From: Synechococcus sp. A15-62 | GTDB taxonomy: Bacteria > Cyanobacteriota > Cyanobacteriia > PCC-6307 > Cyanobiaceae | NCBI RefSeq assembly: GCF_014280075.1 | Contig: NZ_CP047950.1 | Coordinates: 186,001-250,000, forward strand | Length of the DNA: 64,000 nucleotides | Direction: 5' to 3' | Part shown: in pieces, positions 37,483 through 46,420 of the stretch | Layout of the letters: each line of letters starts with the position of its first letter | Position numbering within the stretch: position 1 is the stretch's first letter | Notes under the pieces: generated by a model | The model's input: only the letters and a program-made list of their open reading frames with translations | Database searches by the model: none | What the model was told of the DNA's origin: nothing | Position numbers and translations under genes: made by a program

Positions 37483-38972
37483 CCCGCTTTCGAGGCAGTC
37501 TTGCTGATCGCGGCAGGATTTTGAGCGGGTGAGCGATTCTTTGAGTTGGATTGATTGATTAATTGAGCCTCAAGACGTTGGATGACAATGGTGTTGAATT
37601 GCAGTTGAAGCTGATGCTGCTCAAGCTCGGGGTCGAACAAAGTTTCATTGTCTGGCTCGGTTTGATTGAGAATCGGTGTGATCAGTTCATTAAATGTTGG
37701 GACGAGATTAATCTTCAAATGCTCGTCTATGAAAATCGAAAGCGCTTCCTGAGGGGATTTTTCAGCGCTGATCAGAAGGGCTTTTTGAGCTAAAAGTTGT
37801 GAAATGGATTGACGCGCTTTGTCTGCTGTTTCTTCATGTTCAGAATTGGCTAGTTTTGCCCAGATATTGATTGCTTCTTTGTCCCTTTTTAGTTCGGCTA
37901 GAGCTTCACCCTTAAGCTGCATTGAGGCGCCGTCGTCGGGAAAATAGTCCAGGATTGAATTTACTATTCTTAGGCAAGCTTTTGGATTTGTCTTAATGCA
38001 ATTAATTGCTACGCCAAAAATTAATGATTTAACCTCGAGCTCTGAGTTTGCATTAAACTCGTCAGGGATGCAATTAGCTTCTATCTCACTGCTGATGGCG
38101 AGTACTTTTGATTGCTTGATTAGATAGATAGACCTTTTTGTTTGGTGATGGCTGGCTGATTTTTCCAGATTCGTGATGCTTTCTTTAATCGTGTTTTTAA
38201 TTGATGGATTTTTAATTTCTTGCTCCAGTGATGTGAGGATTTCCAGCGCTTTTTTGTGCTGCCCCAACATGCTCATGGTAAGAGCTTTGTCGTTGATGAG
38301 TAGTGGCGATTCAAGCCCAGCTTGCAGAGTCTGTTCGATGATGTCTGAGGAGAGCTTTGGAAGCTCATAAGCACGTGCTATTTCAGCTTCTCGCCTAATT
38401 GCTGGGATGATGTTTTCACCGGAATATTCGTCTTTTGATGTAGGAAGGTGATTTAGTTTCTGCTGGTATTTGTGGGCTATCGCATGCAAAGTATCTATGA
38501 GAAGTTTGACTGAATTGATGTGATTGGTTTGTAAATGTTTCGATGTTTCTAGTGATTTTTTCGCAAGGGCTGCAATTTTCGGCTTGTTCGTTAAATTGCT
38601 GAGTTTTTCCCAGATCTCATGGGCTTCGCTGTATTGCCCTATTTGAGAAAGAAGGAATGCCTTTTTGAGCAGTATTTTGTTGGTTTTCGCGCCACTTGCG
38701 ATTGAAGTGGCGATTAATTTGAGCGCTTTCTTGTATTTCTTTTCTGAGGCTAATGAGTCAACTTCTTTCAAGGTAAGGCGTTCGATTTCGTCTTTGCTGG
38801 GGTTTAACAAAGGTATAGATCTTTTCCGCTCGTATTTGCTAAAATTAAGAAAGGAAAGTTTTTTGATGAATTTTTTGATAATCATTTTGCCTTCGTCACT
38901 ACAAAATCGCGCCATATTATTGCATGACGTCTTCTTAGTGTCGACAGCCTCATTGGTCTGATTGTGTGTCAT
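37479..38972 (-). CDS. TPR-like helical repeat protein of unknown function
   Basis: This protein of up to 497 residues is built from helical pairs resembling degenerate tetratricopeptide repeats, for example [49 protein letters not shown] and [16 protein letters not shown]. It has no membrane helix or enzyme motif. The start is uncertain. ATG 38972 overlaps the divergent folK start on a shared CATG, and ATG 38885, preceded by GAAGG, is a good alternative. Composition is more AT-rich than chlD, with which it overlaps by four bases. The coupling suggests coexpression with chlD, but a functional link is inference. Confidence 0.7.
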   Translation of the reverse strand: MTHNQTNEAVDTKKTSCNNMARFCSDEGKMIIKKFIKKLSFLNFSKYERKRSIPLLNPSKDEIERLTLKEVDSLASEKKYKKALKLIATSIASGAKTNKILLKKAFLLSQIGQYSEAHEIWEKLSNLTNKPKIAALAKKSLETSKHLQTNHINSVKLLIDTLHAIAHKYQQKLNHLPTSKDEYSGENIIPAIRREAEIARAYELPKLSSDIIEQTLQAGLESPLLINDKALTMSMLGQHKKALEILTSLEQEIKNPSIKNTIKESITNLEKSASHHQTKRSIYLIKQSKVLAISSEIEANCIPDEFNANSELEVKSLIFGVAINCIKTNPKACLRIVNSILDYFPDDGASMQLKGEALAELKRDKEAINIWAKLANSEHEETADKARQSISQLLAQKALLISAEKSPQEALSIFIDEHLKINLVPTFNELITPILNQTEPDNETLFDPELEQHQLQLQFNTIVIQRLEAQLINQSNSKNRSPAQNPAAISKTASKAG

Positions 38973-39468
38973 GGCACCGTTTCCACTTCAAAAGGCTCTC
39001 GCGATTGGGCTTGGTGCCAACGTCCGTAGCTGTCACGGTCCTCCTGAAGCCACGCTGCGCTGGATTGCTCCTCGCCTGAGTGAGTGGCTTCTGACGTGGG
39101 GCGATGTTGATTCTTGTGATGTTCGTTGTTCCTCGTTTGTGACGACCGAGCCGATCGGGGGGCCGTCATGCCAAAACGCCTACTGCAACGCAGTGATTCT
39201 GCTGACCCGCGTGCAGCGTCCGGCATCTCTGTTTGGGGCGTTGGAGTTGCTGGAGCACCTGCAGGGGCTGGAACAAAGCTGCGGTCGCGACCGGTCGCGA
39301 GAGCAACGTTGGGGCCCACGCCCATTGGATCTCGACCTGTTGTTTTGGGGAGAGTTGCGTCTTGAGCACCCTGATTTGATCCTTCCTCACCCGCGGATGC
39401 ACCTACGCAGCTTTGTGCTAGAGCCGTTGCTCCAGGCGATGCAGAGCACTCACCCGCCATGCTGGTGA
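38971..39468 (+). CDS. folK: 2-amino-4-hydroxy-6-hydroxymethyldihydropteridine pyrophosphokinase
   Basis: This enzyme transfers pyrophosphate from ATP to hydroxymethyl-dihydropterin in folate synthesis. The 165 residues contain AIGLGANV at the N-terminus, PIGGPSCQNAYCNAVILL, RWGPRPLDLDLLFWGE with the metal-binding Asp pair near residue 115, and LPHPRMHLRSFVLEPL. ATG 38971 was preferred to an upstream in-frame TTG. The gene leads a plus-strand group of folK, a NUDIX hydrolase and phrA with short spacing. Confidence 0.92.
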   Translation: MAPFPLQKALAIGLGANVRSCHGPPEATLRWIAPRLSEWLLTWGDVDSCDVRCSSFVTTEPIGGPSCQNAYCNAVILLTRVQRPASLFGALELLEHLQGLEQSCGRDRSREQRWGPRPLDLDLLFWGELRLEHPDLILPHPRMHLRSFVLEPLLQAMQSTHPPCW

Positions 39469-39486
39469 CCCTTCTCGCCCGATCCC

Positions 39487-40047
39487 ATGGCGCCGCTGCC
39501 GGCCCCGGAACCCTTCGCTCTGCTGGACACAGTGGAAGCGGTCGATGCGCGCAAGATTCGCTTCGAGCGCAACCGCATCAAGTTGCCGATGGGGGTGGAG
39601 GCCACCTTCGGGATGATCCGCCACCCTGGTGCCTCTCTGGCGGTGCCAATTACCGATGACGGTCAGGTGGTGCTGCTGCGGCAGTACCGCTTCGCGGTGC
39701 AGGCACGTCTGCTGGAATTCCCTGCCGGCACCTTGGAAGAAGGCGAAGACCCCCTGGAGTCGATGCAGCGGGAGTTGGGGGAAGAGGCTGGTTACAGCGC
39801 TGCCAAGTGGGATGTGCTCGGCCCGATGCTGCCTTGTCCCGGGTATTCCGATGAAGTGATCCACTGCTTCCTGGCTCGGGAGCTCACGCCCTTGGAGAAC
39901 CCACCGGCTGGTGATGACGATGAAGACCTTGAGGTGGTGCTGATGAGTCCAGTTCAGCTGGATGCAGCGTTGGCATCGGGCGATGAGTGGCTCGATGGCA
40001 AAAGCGTTACCGCTTGGTTCCGTGCCAAGCAGCTTCTCGGCCTCTGA
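39487..40047 (+). CDS. NUDIX hydrolase, ADP-ribose pyrophosphatase-like
   Basis: This 186-residue protein has a complete Nudix box, GTLEEGEDPLESMQRELGEE then AGY, at about residues 80-102, matching the GX5EX7REUXEEXGU pattern. The preceding VVLLRQYRFAVQARLLEFPA is typical of ADP-ribose pyrophosphatases, so cleavage of ADP-ribose or related nucleotide sugars is likely. The stop overlaps the phrA start by one base (TGATG), so the two are translated together. Confidence 0.9.
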   Translation: MAPLPAPEPFALLDTVEAVDARKIRFERNRIKLPMGVEATFGMIRHPGASLAVPITDDGQVVLLRQYRFAVQARLLEFPAGTLEEGEDPLESMQRELGEEAGYSAAKWDVLGPMLPCPGYSDEVIHCFLARELTPLENPPAGDDDEDLEVVLMSPVQLDAALASGDEWLDGKSVTAWFRAKQLLGL

Positions 40048-41480
40048 TGACCAGCTCTCGCATTTTGTTCTGGCACCGCCGCGACCTGCGCTTGGCAGAC
40101 AACCTTGGTTTGGTCGCCGCTGCAGAGATCAGTCCGGCGGTGACTGGTGTGTATGTGCTTGATCCCCAGCTGATCAAACCGCCGGAGCATTTGCCTCCGA
40201 TGGCGCCAGCTCGGTTGTGGTTTCTGATCGAAAGCCTGGTGGAACTGCAGCAGCGCTGGCGGGACGCGGGGAGCCGATTGCTGGTCGTTGAAGGCGACCC
40301 TGTGGTGGTTTTGCCGCCGTTGGCGCTTGAGATCGGTGCATCGGCTGTGGTGTGGAACCGCGATGTGGAGCCCTATGCCCGTGAGCGGGACCGCCAGGTG
40401 GCCAAAAAGCTGCAGGCCGATGGCTGCAAGGTGTTGGTGGACTGGGATCAGCTGCTGATTGCTCCGGAGCTGCTCAAAACAGGCGGTGGTGATCCGTACC
40501 GGGTTTATGGCCCCTTCCTGCGCAACTGGCGGGGTCAGGTGCTGGCTCAGAAGCCAGCCACCGTTTCAGCTCCGACAGGCTTGGTGGATCTGCTCCCTGA
40601 GCTCGTACCGGCTGGTGATCCCCTGCCAGCCCTGCGCGAGAGCCATGGGTTCCAAGGCACCAAGATCTGCCCCTGTCGCCCTGGAGAGGCGGCGGCCCTG
40701 GAGCAACTCACCACCTTCTGTGATGGAGCGCTGCTCGGATATGAACCCGACCGCAATTTCCCCGGTACTGCAGGCACCTCTTACCTCAGTGCTGCCCTAA
40801 GCGTCGGCACCCTTAGCCCACGTCAGGCCTGGTGTGCCGCTCAGGACTCCCGTGAGCAAGCCCGCAGCGAGGAGCAGTTGCAGGCCATTGCTGTGTGGGA
40901 GCAGGAGCTGGGCTGGCGTGAGTTTTACCAGCAGGCTCTGTTTCATTTTCCCGAACTGGCGGATGGTCCTTACCGCGAGCAGTGGCGCCGTTTCCCCTGG
41001 GAGAACAACGAGGACTGGTTTGACTTCTGGAAGCAGGGGCAGACCGGCATGCCGATCATCGATGCCGCCATGCGCCAGCTCAACCAGAGCGGCTGGATGC
41101 ACAACCGCTGCCGCATGATCGTGGCTTCTTATCTCGTCAAAGACCTGATCTGCGATTGGCGCTTGGGTGAGCGCGCCTTCATGGAATTGGAAGTGGACGG
41201 AGACCTGGCGGCCAACAACGGCGGCTGGCAATGGAGCGCCAGCAGCGGTATGGATCCCAAGCCTCTGAGAATCTTCAATCCCGCGACTCAGGCCGCCAAA
41301 TTTGATTCAGCCGGCGACTACATCCGCCAGTGGGTGCCGGAGCTCCGCCATGTGAACACCAAGGATCTGCTCAGTGGTGAGATCGGCGCGCTGGAACGGC
41401 GCGACTATCCCGAACCGTTGGTGGACCACAAGAAGCAGCAGGCTAAGTTCAAGGCCTTGTACGCGACGATTCGATCTTGA
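40047..41480 (+). CDS. phrA: Deoxyribodipyrimidine photolyase (class I CPD photolyase)
   Basis: This 477-residue FAD enzyme splits UV-induced pyrimidine dimers using light. The N-terminal antenna domain starts ILFWHRRDLRLADNLGLVAA. The C-terminal FAD domain has GTSYLSAALSVGTLSPRQAW, ELGWREFYQ, GQTGMPIIDAAMRQLNQSGW, MHNRCRMIVASYLVKDL and NNGGWQWSASSGMDP. The length is normal and all regions are intact. ATG 40047 overlaps the NUDIX stop by one base. It contrasts with the split photolyase-like pair at 44158-45525. Confidence 0.95.
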   Translation: MTSSRILFWHRRDLRLADNLGLVAAAEISPAVTGVYVLDPQLIKPPEHLPPMAPARLWFLIESLVELQQRWRDAGSRLLVVEGDPVVVLPPLALEIGASAVVWNRDVEPYARERDRQVAKKLQADGCKVLVDWDQLLIAPELLKTGGGDPYRVYGPFLRNWRGQVLAQKPATVSAPTGLVDLLPELVPAGDPLPALRESHGFQGTKICPCRPGEAAALEQLTTFCDGALLGYEPDRNFPGTAGTSYLSAALSVGTLSPRQAWCAAQDSREQARSEEQLQAIAVWEQELGWREFYQQALFHFPELADGPYREQWRRFPWENNEDWFDFWKQGQTGMPIIDAAMRQLNQSGWMHNRCRMIVASYLVKDLICDWRLGERAFMELEVDGDLAANNGGWQWSASSGMDPKPLRIFNPATQAAKFDSAGDYIRQWVPELRHVNTKDLLSGEIGALERRDYPEPLVDHKKQQAKFKALYATIRS

Positions 41481-41503
41481 GGACTTAGTTGATATCGGGA
41501 ACT

Positions 41504-41740
41504 TTATTGGATCGTTTCAAACATAAAGAACATCGGGAGATACATCGCGATGAGCATGACGGCAACAACTCCTGCAACAAAGACGATCATCAGCGGCTCC
41601 ATAATTGATGTGAGAGCTTTAACACTTTCGGAAACCTCGTCTTCGTAAAAATCAGCCAATTTGTTCACCATTTCGCTGAGCTCCCCTGTTTCCTCGCCAA
41701 TTCGGAACATCGAAGTAAACATCACAGGAATAATTTTATC
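41504..41740 (-). pseudogene. C-terminal remnant of a type IV pilus assembly PilC / GspF gene
   Basis: About 75 residues remain, with DKIIPVMFTSMFRIGEETGE, LADFYEDEVSESVKALTS and the last membrane helix and tail IMEPLMIVFVAGVVAV. This is the conserved end of PilC/GspF inner-membrane proteins, which are normally about 400 residues. The upstream sequence goes directly into the end of the aminotransferase gene, so the front 80 percent is missing. No other pilus gene is nearby. It looks like debris from a recombination or deletion event. Confidence 0.82.
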
Positions 41741-41757
41741 TCTTGGATGCTGTCTGC

Positions 41758-42993
41758 TTACGCGGCAAGAGGTGTGTCGCCCTCTCTTCCAAAGCGTCGA
41801 ACTGCTGGACTGGTCTGAAGCAGTTGGCGCACCGTGTCGATCACAGCTTGTTGCTGAGTTTCACTTAACTCAGGGAAGATCGGCAGGCTCAGCACCTGGC
41901 TGCAGAGCTGTTCAGTTACCGGTAGGGAGCCCTGCTTTAAGCCCAGATGGGCGTAGGCAGGCTGGCGGTGGATCGGAATCGGGTAATAAATGATGGTGCT
42001 CACCCCACGCTCCTGCAGGGTCTGCTTGACCCAGTCGCGGCAACAGCTCTCCGGAATTCCGTGGCGTGCACTGGTGCTGGAGGGATTGCAAGTGGCGTTG
42101 CAGAGCGGCTGGCCGCTGGGGCAACTGCCGATGCGCACCACGAACTGATTCCAGCTGTGGCCGTCGTTAGCTGCCGGCAGGGTGAGTCCGTTGAGATCAC
42201 CGAGGGCATCCCGGTAGCGCTCAGCGATGGCGGTTCGTTTCCTGATCCACGCCTCCAGCTTTGCCAGCTTCACATTCAGCACCGCTGCCTGGATCGCATC
42301 CAGGCGGCTGTTGTAGCCAAGGCTGGTGTGGAGATAGCGCTCGGGCATGCCGTGCACGGCCAGCTCACGCATGGCCTGGGCCAGTGCTGCATCGCTGGTT
42401 GTGACGGCACCGCCGTCTCCGGCAGCACCGAGGTTCTTGGTGGGGAAGAAGCTGAAGCAGCCCGCATCGCCGAAGCTGCCCACCGCCTGGCCCTGCCAGC
42501 GGGCTCCCGTCGCCTGGGCGCAGTCTTCGATCACCTTCAGCTGATGGCGTTCGGCAATGGCCATCAGCCGCGTCATGTTCACCGCACGCCCAAACAGGTG
42601 CACCGGCATCAGGGCCCTGGTGGCGGGGGTGATCGAGGCTTCGATCTGATCAAAATCGATCAGGTAAGTGCTGGGGTCGACATCCACGAACACAGGCGTG
42701 GCGCCGACGGCGCTGATGGCCTCAGCTGTGGCGAAAAAACTGAACGAGCAGGTGATCACCTCATCGCCTGCACCGATCCCCAGGCCGCGCAGGGCAAGGA
42801 TCAATGCATCGGTGCCGCTGTTGCAGCCCACGGCGTGCTCGCAGCCAACGCTGGCGGCAAAGGCCTCCTCGAAGCGTTTGATTTGCGGTCCACCGATGTA
42901 CTGGCCGCTGCGCAACACCTCGAGCACCGCCTCTTCGAGGTCCACACCGAGATCGTCGATCTGCTGGCTGAGGCTGAAGGGAGGAACCTGCAT
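41758..42993 (-). CDS. DegT/DnrJ/EryC1/StrS-family sugar aminotransferase
   Basis: This is a PLP-dependent enzyme of 411 residues that aminates a keto-sugar nucleotide for surface polysaccharides. It has GQYIGGPQIKRFEEAFA, GCNSGTDALILALRGLGI, EDCAQATGARWQG and the PLP lysine in FFPTKNLGAAGDGGAV near residue 190. YYPIPIHRQPAY closes the fold. An unusual Cys-rich insertion with CPSGQPLCNATC lies just before the C-terminal helix, near residues 300-320. The gene ends beside the pilC remnant, which suggests that it arrived with, or bordered, a rearrangement. Confidence 0.9.
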   Translation of the reverse strand: MQVPPFSLSQQIDDLGVDLEEAVLEVLRSGQYIGGPQIKRFEEAFAASVGCEHAVGCNSGTDALILALRGLGIGAGDEVITCSFSFFATAEAISAVGATPVFVDVDPSTYLIDFDQIEASITPATRALMPVHLFGRAVNMTRLMAIAERHQLKVIEDCAQATGARWQGQAVGSFGDAGCFSFFPTKNLGAAGDGGAVTTSDAALAQAMRELAVHGMPERYLHTSLGYNSRLDAIQAAVLNVKLAKLEAWIRKRTAIAERYRDALGDLNGLTLPAANDGHSWNQFVVRIGSCPSGQPLCNATCNPSSTSARHGIPESCCRDWVKQTLQERGVSTIIYYPIPIHRQPAYAHLGLKQGSLPVTEQLCSQVLSLPIFPELSETQQQAVIDTVRQLLQTSPAVRRFGREGDTPLAA

Positions 42994-43003
42994 GAAGCAA
43001 ATC

Positions 43004-43597
43004 TTAAGTGGCTCTGCCGAACCACTCCGGTTCGTGTCCGGGGTTCCACTTCACATTGCAGCCCACCGAAGCGGTCTGGTCTGGGTTGACGGGCGATCCC
43101 GTCAGTACGGCATCGAGGGCGGCGCGCAGGTCTTGGCCGTCGAGGGGGTGATCGTTGCCGGGTCGGCTGCCGTCCAATTGGCCGCGGTAGCGCAGGCTCT
43201 GCAGGCCTTCGCCATCGGGTGAGAACAGGTAAAACTCCGGTGTGCAGGCGGCCCGCAGGTCCTTGGCCAGAGTTTGCTGTTGATCCAGAAGGTAGGGAAA
43301 GCTCCAGCCCTGGCGCTTGGCTTGATCCGCCAGTTGTTCCGGTCCGTCCTCGGGGTGGGTGATCAGGCTGTTGCTGCTGACGCCCGCCAGCTGCACAGCA
43401 TCACTGAAGTCGTGATCCAGCCGGCTGAGCTCGGGCTCCACATGTTTCACAAAGGGGCAATGGGCGCAAAGCACCATCAGCAGCACCGGACGTTGGTCCA
43501 GAGAACTGCTTTTCAGCCGCCCGCCCGTGGCCTGGGGAAGATCAAAATCGGGCAGGCGTGTGCCCAGCGCCAGCATCGTTGATGGTGTCAGGGCCAT
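43004..43597 (-). CDS. Thioredoxin-like redoxin (AhpC/TSA-type)
   Basis: This 197-residue protein has a thioredoxin fold of the AhpC/TSA type. It begins LGTRLPDFDLPQATGGRLKS. The redox site is LCAHCPFVKHVEPEL near residues 56-70, a CxxC motif as found in a cyanobacterial thioredoxin family with unknown partners. Then come TPEFYLFSPDG and LRYRGQLDGSRPGND. There is no signal peptide, so it is cytoplasmic. The start at 43597 could be shortened to 43576. It is 10 bases upstream of the aminotransferase gene on the same strand, but no shared function is evident. Confidence 0.82.
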   Translation of the reverse strand: MALTPSTMLALGTRLPDFDLPQATGGRLKSSSLDQRPVLLMVLCAHCPFVKHVEPELSRLDHDFSDAVQLAGVSSNSLITHPEDGPEQLADQAKRQGWSFPYLLDQQQTLAKDLRAACTPEFYLFSPDGEGLQSLRYRGQLDGSRPGNDHPLDGQDLRAALDAVLTGSPVNPDQTASVGCNVKWNPGHEPEWFGRAT

Positions 43598-43654
43598 AAG
43601 GCGCGGGCAGATGCGGTGAATCTGCTTCAGGATGGCCACCTCCGGTGGTGATGG

Positions 43655-44176
43655 ATGCCGCGCCTGCGTCTGTTTTGTTGGGGAGTTGCCCTGCTGCTGG
43701 GAGCCTGCGCTGCTCCGAAGGAACCGCCCAGCTGGCGGTTGTTCCCCCTGCAGCGCCATGTCCCCCATGACGGGGTCGCTGTGGTGAACCAGCTCGATGG
43801 TTACGGGCTCCATATTTATTTGGAGACAGACACCAGCTTCCCGGGGGTGTGTCGTCCCCGATGGCTGCCTGATCCAGCCCGCCTGTTCAACGGCAATGGA
43901 TCCACACCGTTCAGTTCCGGGCTGGCGACCCGTCAGGAGTTTTTCGATGCCGTGGCACGCAGCGATGTGCGTGCGCTGTTGAAGGGCGAGCTGAAGGCTT
44001 TATGCCTTGCCCGCGCTCCGGAGGACCGCTGGCAGTGGACCGAGCCGCCCCGTGAGGAGGATCAGGTGGTCCCTGTGAAGCTGCCCTCCCTCGAAGAGGA
44101 AGACCTGCTCACCAATCCCGTGGAGGAATTGAAGCGGGCCCGGCAGCTGCTGAGGGATCAACGGGCTGGTGAGTAG
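43655..44176 (+). CDS. Putative lipoprotein of unknown function
   Basis: This 173-residue protein starts with a lipoprotein signal, RLFCWGVALLLGAC, and the lipidated Cys would be residue 18. The mature part is soluble and has no motif I know. It includes the segment GYGLHIYLETDTSFPGVCRP and a Glu-rich C-terminal helix. It is divergent from the redoxin, and its 3' end overlaps the convergent photolyase-like gene by 19 bases. Confidence 0.65.
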   Translation: MPRLRLFCWGVALLLGACAAPKEPPSWRLFPLQRHVPHDGVAVVNQLDGYGLHIYLETDTSFPGVCRPRWLPDPARLFNGNGSTPFSSGLATRQEFFDAVARSDVRALLKGELKALCLARAPEDRWQWTEPPREEDQVVPVKLPSLEEEDLLTNPVEELKRARQLLRDQRAGE

Positions 44177-44601
44177 CTCTCCCAAACCACCGATTCGGCT
44201 TCGCGCCAGTAGCGGCTGAACCGCCCCAGCCGGGGCGGCCGCGGCAGTTCCACGAACGGTGCGGGATCCAGCAGTTCAAGCGGCAGTTCTGCATCGATGG
44301 CCTCACCGATGCGCTCCAGGCGTGGATCCACCGCACTGCTGCTCACCACACCATCGGCCTGATGGCGTCGGGCAAAGGCCAGCACCTCATCGGCGACATT
44401 CCCCTTGCGAAGGGTGACGGGAAGGTTGAGAGCGTTTTCGTAGAGGAAGCCGAGTCGTTTGCGGCTGATTCGTGCGTCCTGGATCCATTGGGTGTCGAAC
44501 ACGAACACTGCAGGTGCCTCGGGCCAGGCCTGCAGCGCTGGGTTGTTGGCACCAAGGGCCTCCTCGTGAATCCAGAGGATCGGGCGTTGAAATGTCATCA
44601 A
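44158..44601 (-). CDS. Photolyase/cryptochrome-like N-terminal (Rossmann) domain as a separate protein
   Basis: This 147-residue protein corresponds to only the alpha/beta antenna domain of photolyases. It has ILWIHEEALGANNPALQA, VFVFDTQWIQDARIS, LPVTLRKGNVADEVLAFARR and the domain-end signature LGRFSRYWREAE. It contains no FAD-binding part. The FAD domain is encoded by the gene immediately upstream on the same strand, 12 bases away, so the domain order is reversed relative to a normal photolyase. The two may associate as a heteromer. The activity is not known. Confidence 0.75.
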   Translation of the reverse strand: MMTFQRPILWIHEEALGANNPALQAWPEAPAVFVFDTQWIQDARISRKRLGFLYENALNLPVTLRKGNVADEVLAFARRHQADGVVSSSAVDPRLERIGEAIDAELPLELLDPAPFVELPRPPRLGRFSRYWREAESVVWESYSPAR

Positions 44602-44613
44602 TGAATCTCCTGC

Positions 44614-45525
44614 TTAGCGCTTGGGACGGGCCAGGGCGGCACTGGCGCCTCCGCTGTTCCGGCGTTGGCGGTTGCGCTGCTGGTTGCGGCTGTTGCCGGT
44701 CTCCCGAATGGCTGGCATCGGAGCGAACAGCTGATTCTCGAGTTGGTCGTAGCTGCCTTCAAAGGGGCAGCTGTTCGCGCTGGGGCAGCTGTTGCAGTAG
44801 CGCCCGTCGCTGTAGCGCTCCAGATTGCCGCGGTTGAAGAAGTAGGGCTTGTGGCTGAAGGTGCTGGCCACCCACTGCCAGCTCAGATGGTTGCTGGCCG
44901 GGTCGCCATCCAGCAGGTGCTCCAGGAACCAGTCGGCTCCAGCCTTCCAGTGGACCCGTCGCCAGTGAACGAGCCAGGCGGCCATCCACATGCGGGCGTG
45001 ATTATGAAGCCAGCCGGTGCTCACCAGTTGATCGCGGAAGCCATCCATGCAGGCCAGACCTGTGGTCCCGTCGCGCACATCGGCCGGCAGCTCCCGGGCA
45101 TAGGCACCAGCGTCATGGCCCGTCTTGAACGGTTCCTGATCGTCATGGATGCCATCCCCCAGATCGAGCCACATCCGTTGCCAGAAGTCCCGCCAGCCGA
45201 GTTCGTTGATCAGCTTTCCGCCCTCATCGCGGTTGCGGATCCGTTCAAACACTGAATCGCGCACCTCCGCGAGGGTCAGCACGCCGTGGCGGATGTAGGG
45301 CGAAAGCCCGGTGACCGCGCCCTTGAGGTGATTTCGGCTTTTGGCGTAGCGCCTTGCGTCGATGCGCCGCAGTTTCTCTTCCGCTGGCTCACGCCCACCG
45401 CGGATCGGGCTGAGCTCCCCCTCCGCTTCTGGGAACTCTTGCGCCAACAGGGTGTTGAGGGCATCGCGGGACGCGAATTGCCGCGGCAGGTCGCCGTTGA
45501 TCGGGGGTGACGCAGCGCTGGGCAC
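44614..45525 (-). CDS. Photolyase/cryptochrome FAD-binding domain protein with C-terminal Cys cluster
   Basis: This 303-residue protein contains only the helical FAD-binding domain of the photolyase family: LSPYIRHGVLTLAEVRDSVF, INELGWRDFWQRMW, GTTGLACMDGFRDQLVSTGW, LHNHARMWMAAWLVHW and DPASNHLSWQWVASTFSHK. The C-terminus has CNSCPSANSCPFEGSY, three closely spaced cysteines that might bind metal, and a basic Asn/Arg-rich tail. The start is a GTG at 45525. It is cotranscribed with the antenna-domain gene downstream and divergent from fabI. Confidence 0.85.
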   Translation of the reverse strand: MPSAASPPINGDLPRQFASRDALNTLLAQEFPEAEGELSPIRGGREPAEEKLRRIDARRYAKSRNHLKGAVTGLSPYIRHGVLTLAEVRDSVFERIRNRDEGGKLINELGWRDFWQRMWLDLGDGIHDDQEPFKTGHDAGAYARELPADVRDGTTGLACMDGFRDQLVSTGWLHNHARMWMAAWLVHWRRVHWKAGADWFLEHLLDGDPASNHLSWQWVASTFSHKPYFFNRGNLERYSDGRYCNSCPSANSCPFEGSYDQLENQLFAPMPAIRETGNSRNQQRNRQRRNSGGASAALARPKR

Positions 45526-45608
45526 CGGCCTTTGTCAGCAAAGGAGCGGTGATCTTGGCGGGGGATGGGGGAGAATCGCGCGAATTCAACCCGTCCCGGT
45601 CTGTCCCG

Positions 45609-46391
45609 ATGCTGCTTGATCTCACCGGCAAGAAGATTCTCGTCACCGGCATCGCCAACAACCGTTCGATCGCCTGGGGCATCGCTCAGCAGCTGAAGGC
45701 GGCCGGTGCTGAACTCGGCATCACCTATCTGCCTGACGACAAGGGCCGCTTTGAGGCCAAGGTGCGCGAACTCACCGCTCCCCTGGAACCCAGCCTGTTC
45801 CTGCCTCTCAATGTGCAGGATGCCGACCAGATGGCTGAGGTCTTCGGCGAGATCAAGGAGAAGTGGGGTGTTCTCGACGGTCTGGTGCACTGCCTGGCCT
45901 TTGCCGGTAAGGAAGAGCTGATTGGCGACTACAGCGCCACCACCGCTGAAGGTTTTGCCCGCTCCCTCGACATCAGCGCCTATTCCCTGGCCCCCCTCTG
46001 CGCCCATGCAAAGCCGCTGTTCAGCGAGAAGGCCGGTGTGATCACGCTGTCGTATCTCGGCGCTAAGCGGGCCATCCCCAACTACAACGTGATGGGCGTA
46101 GCCAAGGCGGCTTTGGAAGCGTCTGTTCGCTATCTCGCGGCAGAGCTGGGTCCCGAAAAGCAGGTGCGCGTCAACGCCATCAGCGCCGGCCCGATCCGCA
46201 CCCTGGCCAGCTCCGCTATCGGCGGCATTCTCGACATGATCCACAACGTGGAGGAGAAGGCTCCTCTGCGCCGCACCGTGACCCAGATGGAAGTGGGCGG
46301 CACCGCTGCCTTCCTGCTCAGCGATCTGGCCAGCGGCATCTCCGGTCAGACCATCTATGTGGATGCGGGCTACTGCGTCACCGGAATGTGA
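45609..46391 (+). CDS. fabI: Enoyl-[acyl-carrier-protein] reductase (NADH)
   Basis: This enzyme reduces enoyl-ACP in the last step of each fatty-acid elongation cycle. The 260 residues show the FabI-specific [33 protein letters not shown], the catalytic pair in [19 protein letters not shown] (Y-x6-K) and [21 protein letters not shown] 45609 was chosen because the protein then begins at the first Rossmann strand. It is followed by hisB after 29 bases. Confidence 0.96.
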   Translation: MLLDLTGKKILVTGIANNRSIAWGIAQQLKAAGAELGITYLPDDKGRFEAKVRELTAPLEPSLFLPLNVQDADQMAEVFGEIKEKWGVLDGLVHCLAFAGKEELIGDYSATTAEGFARSLDISAYSLAPLCAHAKPLFSEKAGVITLSYLGAKRAIPNYNVMGVAKAALEASVRYLAAELGPEKQVRVNAISAGPIRTLASSAIGGILDMIHNVEEKAPLRRTVTQMEVGGTAAFLLSDLASGISGQTIYVDAGYCVTGM

Positions 46392-46420
46392 GGCACGATG
46401 AGGGCAATGAAGCTCGGGTG

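Noticed and set aside
41947-43089. 380-codon plus-strand frame opposite the aminotransferase
   Set aside because: Its product has no motif and is rich in His and Gln, as expected for the complement of GC-rich coding DNA. The minus-strand aminotransferase is complete.
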